NCBI GenBank assembly: GCA_015067605.1
Contig: SVME01000009.1
Coordinates: forward strand, 1-38,776
Length of the DNA stretch: 38,776 bases
From: Oscillospiraceae bacterium
Lineage (GTDB): Bacteria > Bacillota > Clostridia > Oscillospirales > Oscillospiraceae
Direction of reading: 5' to 3'
Position 1 is the first letter of the stretch. Every line of letters begins with the position of its first letter. Of the stretch, positions 31,820-38,776 are shown in pieces. The translations under genes were made by a program, and so were the position numbers. The notes beneath the pieces are model-generated. The model worked only from the letters and a program-made list of their open reading frames with translations, was not told where the DNA came from and did no database searches.

Positions 31820-33877
31820 ATGTGTATTGCCTTGAAATATGGAGATTGGAATGTATCGATACCGGAGATGAGCGCTGTCAATTCGTTGGTAGGAAGCGGA
31901 TATACCCCTCTGAACGCAATGATACTGGCCGCACGGGGTATGAACACCCCCGCACAGGCCAATGCCTATCTGGACTGCGACTGCCAGTTGCCCGACCCCT
32001 TTTTGATGACCGACATGGACTTAGCCGCCGGACGGGTAGGACTTGCCATGTCCAGAGGAGAAAAAATCGCTGTCTACGGCGACTATGACGTGGACGGCAT
32101 CACCGCCACCTGTCTGCTTTACGATTTTCTCCGCCGCCACGGCGCAAACGTGGTGTCCTACATCCCCGGCCGGATGGAGGAGGGCTACGGCCTGAACCGG
32201 ATGGCCATCGACCAGCTCCACGGCGAAGGCGTGAAGCTGATCATCACCGTGGACTGCGGCATCACCGCCGTTACCGAGGCGCAGATTTGCAAGGATTTGG
32301 GCATTGATTTGGTGATTACTGATCACCACGAGTGTAAGGATTCTCTGCCTGATGCCATCGCTATTGTGGATCCCCACCGCCCCGACGGCGGCTACCCCCA
32401 CAAGAATCTTTCCGGCGTGGGCGTGGCCTTCAAGCTGGCCTGCGCCCTCAGTGGCGACCCCTATCAGGTGCTGGAGGACTATGCGGACATGGTGTGCCTC
32501 GGCACCGTAGCGGATGTGATGCCCCTGCAGGGGGAGAACCGGGTGTTTGTTTCCGCGGGCCTGAAATCCCTGCGCAACACCCGCCGTGCGGGCATCGCCG
32601 CTCTGATGAAGGAGTGCGGCTGCACCGCCGACAATGTCAACGCTAATTCCATCGGCTTCATGCTGGCACCCCGCATCAATGCCGCCGGCCGCATGGGCAA
32701 AATCGATTTAGCTACTGAGCTGTTCCTCACCGCCGATGCCGAGCGGGCGGTATATCTTGCCAAGGCTCTGTGCGACCTGAACCGCCAGCGTCAGGCGGTG
32801 GAATCGGAAATCTATGCCGAGGCCAAGGCTATGCTGGAGGGAAATCAGAATCCCGAGGCTATCGTGCTGGCTGGGGAAACTTGGCATCAGGGCGTGGTGG
32901 GCATCGTGGCCAGCCGCATCGCCGAGGAATATAGCTGCCCCACCTTCCTGATTTGCATGGACGGCGACCATGGTAAGGCCAGCTCCCGCAGCTACGGGGG
33001 CTTCAACCTCTTTACATCCCTGACCGCCCTTTCCCATCTGCTGGAGAGCTACGGCGGGCACGAGCTTGCCGCCGGCTTTACCATTGCCAGAGAGAATATC
33101 GACCGGTTCCGTCAGGAGATTTCCCGTCTGGCATCGGATTTTTATGCGCAGGTGGACTCCCGCACCACGCTGGACGTGGACTGCGCTGTACCACCGGAGC
33201 TACTGACGGTGTCCGGTATCGAGTCCCTGTCGGCGCTGGAGCCTTGCGGCAACGGCTGCCCCAAGCCGGTGCTGATGATGGAGCGGATACAGGTGGAGCG
33301 AATCACCATGGTGGGCAACGGCCGCCATATGCGTTTGCGGCTTCGACTGGGTCGCCACGGCTTCAATGCCATCTACTTCTCCGCCACGCCGGAAACGGCC
33401 TCCATCCAGCAGGGAGATCTGGTGGACGTGGCTTTCTACCCCCAAATCAACGACTTCCGAAACGAACGTACCGTTCAGATGAACGTTCTGGATATCCGCC
33501 CCGCTTGCGTGGCGGAGTGTTCCCCCAAGACCGTGGACTACCGTGCCATGCGCAGCGGCAGCATCAGCCCGGATTCTGCCGCCCATCTGCTGCCTGACCG
33601 GACCACGCTGGGCATGGTGTGGCGATATCTGGCAGCACAGCCGGGGGACGTTACCGAGTTCCCTATGTGCCTGTGCCGGAAAATCGTCCGGTGGGCGGGA
33701 CTGCCTCTGAGCCTTGGCCAGCTGATGACCTGTCTGGACATTTTTGCGGAGGTTGGACTGCTGACCGTCCTGCGGCAGCACCGGAGCATTACCATCACTC
33801 TGGCCCAATTTGGCGGCAAAGCGGATTTGAATCAAAGCCAGACCATGCAGCTTTTGCTGCAGGCGAAAGAGAGCTGA
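31820..33877 (+). CDS. recJ: Single-stranded-DNA-specific 5'-3' exonuclease RecJ
   Basis: RecJ degrades single-stranded DNA 5' to 3' in recombination and mismatch/base-excision repair. The 685-residue product has the DHH phosphoesterase motifs VYGDYDVDG (about 86-94), ITVDCGIT and ITDHHE (D168-H170), the DHHA1 signature SYGGHELAAGF, and a following OB-fold region. About 100 extra C-terminal residues lie beyond the usual OB domain, as in other Firmicutes RecJ. The start is ATG 31820, but no clear ribosome-binding site is present (AAATTGG); TTG 31832 is an alternative without better support. relA follows after 3 bases. Confidence 0.93.
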   Translation: MCIALKYGDWNVSIPEMSAVNSLVGSGYTPLNAMILAARGMNTPAQANAYLDCDCQLPDPFLMTDMDLAAGRVGLAMSRGEKIAVYGDYDVDGITATCLLYDFLRRHGANVVSYIPGRMEEGYGLNRMAIDQLHGEGVKLIITVDCGITAVTEAQICKDLGIDLVITDHHECKDSLPDAIAIVDPHRPDGGYPHKNLSGVGVAFKLACALSGDPYQVLEDYADMVCLGTVADVMPLQGENRVFVSAGLKSLRNTRRAGIAALMKECGCTADNVNANSIGFMLAPRINAAGRMGKIDLATELFLTADAERAVYLAKALCDLNRQRQAVESEIYAEAKAMLEGNQNPEAIVLAGETWHQGVVGIVASRIAEEYSCPTFLICMDGDHGKASSRSYGGFNLFTSLTALSHLLESYGGHELAAGFTIARENIDRFRQEISRLASDFYAQVDSRTTLDVDCAVPPELLTVSGIESLSALEPCGNGCPKPVLMMERIQVERITMVGNGRHMRLRLRLGRHGFNAIYFSATPETASIQQGDLVDVAFYPQINDFRNERTVQMNVLDIRPACVAECSPKTVDYRAMRSGSISPDSAAHLLPDRTTLGMVWRYLAAQPGDVTEFPMCLCRKIVRWAGLPLSLGQLMTCLDIFAEVGLLTVLRQHRSITITLAQFGGKADLNQSQTMQLLLQAKES

Positions 33878-33880
33878 ATT

Positions 33881-36070
33881 ATGGAAACTTTTGCAGAGCA
33901 TTACGGAGCTATGTGCGCCGCCATTCTCAAGCGAATGCCCGGAGCCGATATCGAGCTGATTGATCGGGCAGTGGACTATGCCCGACGCAAGCACATCAAT
34001 CAGATCCGCAAGGATGGCTCCCCCTATATCATCCACCCGCTGGCTGTGGCGGAAATCGTCACGGAAATGGGTCTGGATACCGATGCCATTCTGGGCGCTG
34101 TGTTGCACGACTGCATCGAGGACACCGATGCCTCCCACGACGAGATCGCCCGCCTCTTTGGCCCTACGGTGGCTGAGCTGGTGGAGGGCGTTACCAAGCT
34201 GACCCGTGCGGATTTTTCCTCCACTGAGGAAGCCCAGATGGAAAACCTGCGCAAGATGTTCATGGCCATGTCCAAGGACATTCGGGTGGTGCTGATCAAG
34301 ATTGCGGACCGGCTCCACAATATGCGCACCATGCAATACCAGTCCCCTGAAAAGCAGGTCAAAAAATGTCGTGAAACCATGGACATCTACGCACCGCTGG
34401 CGCACCGCCTCGGTATGCAGAAGATGAAATGGGAGCTGGAGGATACCTCTCTGCGCTATCTGGATCCTGAGGGATACGAGGAAATTATGAACTACCTCAA
34501 AGCCCATCATGAGCAGGACGAGGCTTTCATGAGCGCCATTCAGGACAAAATCACCACCCGTTTGGCCGCCGTTGGAATCCACAACACCACCTACGGACGA
34601 ATCAAGCACGTCTACTCCATCTACCGGAAGATGAAAACCCAGGGTAAGTCCATGGACGAGCTGTATGATGTGTACGCCTTCCGGTGCGTGGTGGACTCCA
34701 TCCCCGATTGCTACAACGTCCTCGGTCACATCCACGACCTGTTTAATCTGGTGCCGGGGCGGTTCAAGGACTATATCTCCACCCCCAAGCCCAATATGTA
34801 CCAGAGCTTGCACACCACCGTCATCGGCACCCAAGGCATCCCCTTTGAGGTGCAGATCCGGACGTGGGAGATGCACGAAACCGCCGAGTACGGCATCGCC
34901 GCCCACTGGAAATACAAGCAGGGCACTGGCTCCGGCAACGAGAAGGATTTTGAATGGGTGCGCCGTCTGCTGGAAAGCCAGCAAACCACCGACGCAGAGG
35001 ACTACGTCCACTCCCTGAAAATCGATATGTTCGACGACGAGGTGTTCGTCTTTACCCCCAAGGGTAAGATCGTGTCCCTCCCCGCCGGCTCCACCCCCAT
35101 CGACTTTGCCTATGCCATCCATTCCGGCGTGGGTAATGCCATGGTGGGTGCTAAGGTCAATAACCGGATTGTCGGTATCGACACCAAGCTGAAAAATGGT
35201 GACATCATTGAGGTGCTCACCTCAAAAACTGCCAAAGGCCCCAGCCGTGACTGGCTGAATATCTGCGAATCCAATCAGGCTCGCACCAAAATCAAGCAGT
35301 GGTTCAAGAAGGAAAAGCGTGAGGAAAACGTAATCCACGGACGAGCTTCCTTCGAGAGCGAGATGAAGCGGGTGGGACTGCCTCTGCCCATCACCGTCGA
35401 TCCGGAAATCGGGCCGCAGCTGCTGAAAAAGCTGTCCTTCGCCAGCTGGGAGGATATGTACGCCGCCATCGGCTACGGCGGTCTGACCGCCGCAAAAGCC
35501 GTAGGCCGCATCCGTGACGATATCAACAAGGCCCTGAAGGTCCAGCAGAATGAGAAGTTGATGAATCCTCTGCGGATGACGCCGGATTCCGAGGCGGTGA
35601 AGCGAAACCGCCATGCCGTCAATGGTGTTGTGGTGGAGGACATCGACTCGTGTATGATTAAATTCGCCAAGTGCTGTACGCCTGTCCCGGGAGATGGCAT
35701 CGTGGGCTTCATCACCAAGGGCTATGGCGTTTCCGTTCACCGGATGGACTGCCCTAATGCCCAGAATCGGGAGGAGCCCCATCAGGCAGCGCGCTGGGTG
35801 CGAGTGCACTGGGCAGCGCAGGCGGAGCAGCCCTTCGATACCACGCTGGAGCTGGACTGCATCACCCGTGACGGCCTGCTGCTGGACGTGGCCACGGTGA
35901 TGACCACTTCTCATGTGCGGGTGAAGGAGCTGAACGGTAAGGATCTGCCCGGTGGCAAGAGTGTGTTCACCGTTCGGTTCGAGGTCAAAAACGTCTCCGA
36001 GCTGGAGGCTATCCGTAATAAGCTGCTGAACATCCGTGATGTCATCGGCGCCAGACGCGGACAAAACTAA
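33881..36070 (+). CDS. relA: Bifunctional (p)ppGpp synthetase/hydrolase RelA/SpoT
   Basis: Makes and degrades the stringent-response alarmone (p)ppGpp. The 729-residue product has the HD hydrolase domain (IIHP near H52; H76-D77 in HDCIEDT), the synthetase domain (GRIKHVYSIYRKMK, YQSLHTTV, EVQIRTWEMH), a TGS domain (VFVFTPKGKIVSLPAGSTP, from about 390) and a C-terminal ACT domain. The R294-F-K-D297 motif is the RxKD form typical of bifunctional Rel enzymes, and the intact HD motif supports hydrolase activity. The ATG is 3 bases after recJ with a weak AGAGAG site, so coupling to recJ translation is likely. Confidence 0.95.
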   Translation: METFAEHYGAMCAAILKRMPGADIELIDRAVDYARRKHINQIRKDGSPYIIHPLAVAEIVTEMGLDTDAILGAVLHDCIEDTDASHDEIARLFGPTVAELVEGVTKLTRADFSSTEEAQMENLRKMFMAMSKDIRVVLIKIADRLHNMRTMQYQSPEKQVKKCRETMDIYAPLAHRLGMQKMKWELEDTSLRYLDPEGYEEIMNYLKAHHEQDEAFMSAIQDKITTRLAAVGIHNTTYGRIKHVYSIYRKMKTQGKSMDELYDVYAFRCVVDSIPDCYNVLGHIHDLFNLVPGRFKDYISTPKPNMYQSLHTTVIGTQGIPFEVQIRTWEMHETAEYGIAAHWKYKQGTGSGNEKDFEWVRRLLESQQTTDAEDYVHSLKIDMFDDEVFVFTPKGKIVSLPAGSTPIDFAYAIHSGVGNAMVGAKVNNRIVGIDTKLKNGDIIEVLTSKTAKGPSRDWLNICESNQARTKIKQWFKKEKREENVIHGRASFESEMKRVGLPLPITVDPEIGPQLLKKLSFASWEDMYAAIGYGGLTAAKAVGRIRDDINKALKVQQNEKLMNPLRMTPDSEAVKRNRHAVNGVVVEDIDSCMIKFAKCCTPVPGDGIVGFITKGYGVSVHRMDCPNAQNREEPHQAARWVRVHWAAQAEQPFDTTLELDCITRDGLLLDVATVMTTSHVRVKELNGKDLPGGKSVFTVRFEVKNVSELEAIRNKLLNIRDVIGARRGQN

Positions 36071-36076
36071 ACATTA

Positions 36077-36157
36077 GATACGAGATATGAACTACGAGAT
36101 ACGAGATATTCCTCACTTCTACCCATATCTCATATCTCGTATCTCATATCTTATATC
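36077..36157. repeat. Inverted cluster of GATACGAGATAT-type short repeats
   Basis: The left arm (36077-36109) is built of GATACGAGAT/ACTACGAGAT units. The right arm (36125-36157) is built of complementary ATATCTCATATCTCGTATC units, with a 15-base spacer between. Together they can form a long imperfect hairpin between relA and dtd. It has no T-run, so it is not a standard terminator. Confidence 0.75.
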
Positions 36158-36193
36158 TTCACTCACATCTCAACCCAAGGAGCGTATTTCATC

Positions 36194-36658
36194 GTGCGTG
36201 CTATTGTTACAAGAGTAAAATCTGCGTCGGTGGAAATCGACGGGCAGATAGTCGGTCAAATCGGTCAGGGATTTCTGATTCTGTTGGGCGTAGGCCCCGA
36301 TGATACGGAAAAGGAATGCCGCTATCTAGCAGAAAAAATACTGGGTCTTCGTGTATTCGAGGACGAAAATGAGAAGATGAATCTGGGACTGGAGTCCGTG
36401 AACGGACAGGTGCTGGTGGTCAGTCAATTCACCCTCTACGGCAACTGCCGCAAAGGTCGCCGTCCCAGCTTTGCGGAGGCCGCTCCTCCAGCACTGGGTG
36501 AGGAACTGTACGAGCGATTCCTGCAAATCTGCGAGGAACTGGGCTATCCCCCGCAGCATGGCCAGTTCGGTGCCGATATGCAGGTGGCCTCCGTCAACGA
36601 CGGCCCCGTGACCCTGATTTTGGATACCCATCAGTTGATGGAAACGCCCAGAAGATAA
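36194..36658 (+). CDS. dtd: D-aminoacyl-tRNA deacylase
   Basis: Removes D-amino acids (and wrongly attached glycine) from tRNA, a proofreading step after aminoacylation. The 154-residue product has the SQFTLYG motif and the cross-subunit NDGPVT (Gly-cisPro) motif near the C-terminus, plus the N-terminal MRAIVTRVKSASVEIDG. Length is normal. The start is GTG at 36194, supported by AAGGAG about 11 bases upstream. The order relA-dtd-MBL hydrolase-hemZ is common in Clostridia. Confidence 0.95.
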   Translation: MRAIVTRVKSASVEIDGQIVGQIGQGFLILLGVGPDDTEKECRYLAEKILGLRVFEDENEKMNLGLESVNGQVLVVSQFTLYGNCRKGRRPSFAEAAPPALGEELYERFLQICEELGYPPQHGQFGADMQVASVNDGPVTLILDTHQLMETPRR

Positions 36659-36668
36659 CGGAGGTTCT

Positions 36669-37247
36669 ATGCTGAACATTACCACCCTCCCTTTGGGATA
36701 CTTGCAAACCAATTGCTATATTTTGCGGGGGGCGGACGGCTGTCTGGTCATCGACCCCGCCACACAGGCAAGCACTATTTTGGATGCGCTGAACGGCCAG
36801 CCGCTGGTGGCCATTTTGCTGACCCATGGACATTTTGACCATGTGGGTGCCGTGCGGGACTTGGTGGCAGAAACGGGCTGTCGGGTATTCCTCTGCCCCG
36901 AGGAGCTGTCCATGCCCCGAAATCTGACCGCCGGCGAGCTTTACTACACCGACACCTACGCAGACGGCGATGAAATCACCCTCGCCGGTCTGACTTTCAC
37001 TGTATTGCACACCCCCGGTCACACCCCCGGCTCTGTGTGCCTTTGCTTCCAGAACGCTATGTTTTCCGGCGATACCCTGTTTGCCGGTTCCATCGGCCGA
37101 ACCGACTTCCCCGGCAGTGATTCGGCAAAAATGAAAGCATCCCTGCGCCGTCTTGTCCGGCTGGAGCGGAACTTCACCGTTTACCCCGGACACGGCGAAT
37201 CGACTACCTTAGACGAGGAAAAGCGGTATAATCCGTTTTTGAGATAA
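36669..37247 (+). CDS. MBL-fold metallo-hydrolase (glyoxalase II-like)
   Basis: A 192-residue cytoplasmic hydrolase of the metallo-beta-lactamase fold. The dinuclear metal site is H53-x-H55-x-D57-H58 (THGHFDH), with further ligands in HTPGHTPGS, FSGDTLF and PGHGEST. Proteins of this size next to dtd and relA are usually annotated as hydroxyacylglutathione hydrolase-like, but these organisms generally do not rely on glutathione, so the thioester substrate is unknown. CGGAGG precedes the ATG, and hemZ begins 2 bases after its stop. Confidence 0.9.
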   Translation: MLNITTLPLGYLQTNCYILRGADGCLVIDPATQASTILDALNGQPLVAILLTHGHFDHVGAVRDLVAETGCRVFLCPEELSMPRNLTAGELYYTDTYADGDEITLAGLTFTVLHTPGHTPGSVCLCFQNAMFSGDTLFAGSIGRTDFPGSDSAKMKASLRRLVRLERNFTVYPGHGESTTLDEEKRYNPFLR

Positions 37248-37249
37248 AT

Positions 37250-38671
37250 ATGAATCTGACACTAATCGGTCATGACGATCGTTACGCTGTTGAGCAATTG
37301 CAGATGTCCCTGTTTCCGGAGGGAACCGCCGGCGAAGCAGTATCCACCCTCCATCGGGGAAACACATGGCTCACCGCCATGGCAAAAATCACATTGGACG
37401 GAAAAACTGCCACCGCATCCCGCCGGCTAAAGGCCAGCGAAGAAACGGTGCGTTTGCGCCGCCGTGCATTGCAGCAGAGCTACTATCTGGCAGCCATTCA
37501 GTTGCTACCGGAGCTTCCTGCATGGGGGGCACTGGCGGGCGTGCGGCCGACGAAAATCACCACCAAGCATATGTTGGAGGGCGGCTCCGTCAAAAGTGCC
37601 AAAAAGCTACTGCAAGATGTGTACTATGTGACCAAAGAGCGGCAGGAACTAGCGCTGGATTGCTCTCAATCCACAGTGGCCGCCGCCAAGCTGTTGGAGC
37701 CCACGGACGTTTCGCTATATGTGGGCATCCCTTTCTGCCCCACCCGCTGTGCCTATTGCAGCTTTGTCAGCCGCTCCATCGGCAAACGGACAGAGCTGCT
37801 GGAGCCGTATCTGGCGGCGCTGACGAAAGAACTGGAGGAAACCGGACGGCTCCTTGCAAATTCCGGACGGCAGGTGCGTACCATCTACATAGGCGGCGGC
37901 ACCCCCACCACCCTCACCCATGACCAACTGGCACGTCTGCTGGATGCCATTGGCGATTCCTTTGACCTGTCACGGTGCATCGAGTTCACCGTGGAGGGCG
38001 GTCGGCCGGATACACTGGACGAGGAGAAGCTGCGCACCATCCGTGCCCACGGCGCTGACCGGATGAGCATCAACCCTCAGACCATGATTGACAGCGTTCT
38101 GAAAGCCTCCGGACGCCCCCATCGGGCGGAGGATGTGGTTCGCTCCTATCAGCAGGCGGTGGACGCCGGTTACAAGGCCATCAACATGGATTTGATTGCA
38201 GGTCTGCCCACCGATACGGTGGATGGCTTCTGCCGCTCCTTAAATCAGGTGGCGGCGCTGAATCCGGCCAATATTACGGTGCATACACTGGCGCTGAAAA
38301 AGGGCGCAGACCTGTTTGAAAAACGGGCGGGTTTATCCACCGCCGCGGAAGTGACGGAAATGGTTGCCTACGCCAACCAGACCCTTCGCTCTCTGGGCTA
38401 CAAGCCCTACTACCTGTACCGGCAGAAATATATGTCCGGCTCGTTCGAGAACGTGGGCTGGAGTCGGGACGGACTGGACTGCCTTTACAACATCTACATG
38501 ATGGAGGAAGTCCACACCATCCTCTCTCTGGGTGGCGGCGGCATGAACAAGGTCAATTTCCCCGATGGGAGCCTGCGCCGGTTCCACAACCCCAAATTCC
38601 CCGAGCAGTACATCGAAATGATTGACGATGTGCTGAAACAAAAACGGGAAATGTTTGATTTAATGCGGTAA
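37250..38671 (+). CDS. hemZ: HemZ-type radical SAM protein (coproporphyrinogen dehydrogenase-like)
   Basis: A 473-residue radical SAM protein of the HemZ branch of the HemN family. An N-terminal domain specific to HemZ (with GVRPTKI at about 97-103) is followed by the radical SAM motif C163-PTR-C167-AY-C170, a GGGTPT motif and the HemN-type C-terminal part (YYLYRQKYMSGSFENVG). HemZ is annotated as coproporphyrinogen III dehydrogenase; the activity of many such proteins is unproven. Upstream bases (TTTTTGAGATAAAT) give no good ribosome-binding site, so it is probably coupled to the MBL gene. Its TAA stop is the first three bases of a repeat end, so the original C-terminus may have been changed. 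Confidence 0.9.
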   Translation: MNLTLIGHDDRYAVEQLQMSLFPEGTAGEAVSTLHRGNTWLTAMAKITLDGKTATASRRLKASEETVRLRRRALQQSYYLAAIQLLPELPAWGALAGVRPTKITTKHMLEGGSVKSAKKLLQDVYYVTKERQELALDCSQSTVAAAKLLEPTDVSLYVGIPFCPTRCAYCSFVSRSIGKRTELLEPYLAALTKELEETGRLLANSGRQVRTIYIGGGTPTTLTHDQLARLLDAIGDSFDLSRCIEFTVEGGRPDTLDEEKLRTIRAHGADRMSINPQTMIDSVLKASGRPHRAEDVVRSYQQAVDAGYKAINMDLIAGLPTDTVDGFCRSLNQVAALNPANITVHTLALKKGADLFEKRAGLSTAAEVTEMVAYANQTLRSLGYKPYYLYRQKYMSGSFENVGWSRDGLDCLYNIYMMEEVHTILSLGGGGMNKVNFPDGSLRRFHNPKFPEQYIEMIDDVLKQKREMFDLMR

Positions 38672-38776
38672 ATTATCGTTTAGCGGTGCAGCCGCAATCC
38701 CTTCTCCCGGGGAGAAGGTGCCCCCGAAGGGGGCGGAAGTGGAAAGCGGGCGGAAACGTTATGGTTTCCTCTCTGT
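38669..38776. repeat. Repeat end joined to a second hairpin repeat (truncated by the window)
   Basis: TAAATTATCGTTTAGCG (38669-38685) is the same end sequence as copies 1 and 2 of the palindromic element. Instead of the GTCATTGCGAG module it leads to hairpins CCTTCTCC-CGG-GGAGAAGG (38700-38718) and GCCCCC-GAA-GGGGGC (38720-38734). Those are related to the start of the element at 9320. The rest lies beyond the window. Confidence 0.7.

Noticed and set aside
33200-35122. 640-residue open frame on the minus strand across recJ and relA
   Set aside because: Spans two well-supported genes on the other strand and contains no known domain.

Overview
The window reads as chromosomal DNA of an anaerobic, GC-rich Clostridia member, most likely an Oscillospiraceae-type gut bacterium (Oscillibacter/Flavonifractor-like). 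The indications are the protein families (HemZ, PheB, the EF-G paralog, RecJ-RelA-Dtd-HemZ order), strong AGGAGG ribosome-binding sites with some GTG/TTG starts, many ferredoxin-type redox proteins, and dispersed GTCATTGCGAGG... intergenic repeats that I recall as typical of this group. The genus is inference only; there is no rRNA or tRNA gene here.

Layout: (1) 1-2605: rpsB-tsf with a terminator, a mobile-looking palindromic repeat, then a divergent pair of very small genes (a hypothetical protein and an XRE-like HTH protein). (2) 2751-14518: one long co-directional block encoding HdrB, HdrC, HdrA, MvhD/FlxD, two Fe-S proteins, a FAD/NAD-binding FlxA-like subunit, a soluble fumarate-reductase-like Fe-S/flavoprotein pair, an AAE-family carrier and the two subunits of a class I fumarase. 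(3) 14532-18439: a 1267-residue secreted protein with three ~250-residue repeats. (4) 18657-22872: a minus-strand surface-polysaccharide operon (glycosyltransferase, flippase, sugar aminotransferase, zinc-ribbon membrane protein). (5) 22947-25213: an EF-G paralog. (6) 25230-31650: a lipoprotein M3 peptidase, PheB, a B12-binding radical SAM protein, and a Nudix/C39-like pair, with two more copies of the palindromic repeat. (7) 31769-38776: recJ, relA, dtd, an MBL hydrolase and hemZ, ending in another repeat.

The most interesting system is region 2. The gene set suggests a cytoplasmic fumarate-reducing pathway: malate to fumarate by fumarase, fumarate to succinate by the soluble FrdAB-like pair, NADH oxidised by the Flx subunits, HdrA as the flavin bifurcation site with ferredoxin as second acceptor, and the AAE carrier exporting or exchanging succinate. 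The FrdB-like subunit has an extra cysteine exactly where quinone-linked FrdB has valine next to its 3Fe-4S cluster, and no membrane anchor is encoded. Both fit electron supply from a soluble Hdr complex rather than from quinol. The coupling is inferred from gene order and motifs, not shown.

A second theme is a family of ~240-345 bp palindromic repeats with ends TAAATTATCG. They sit against genes so closely that one supplies the last codons of a small gene, another supplies the stop codon of hemZ, and a third ends 24 bp before a start codon.
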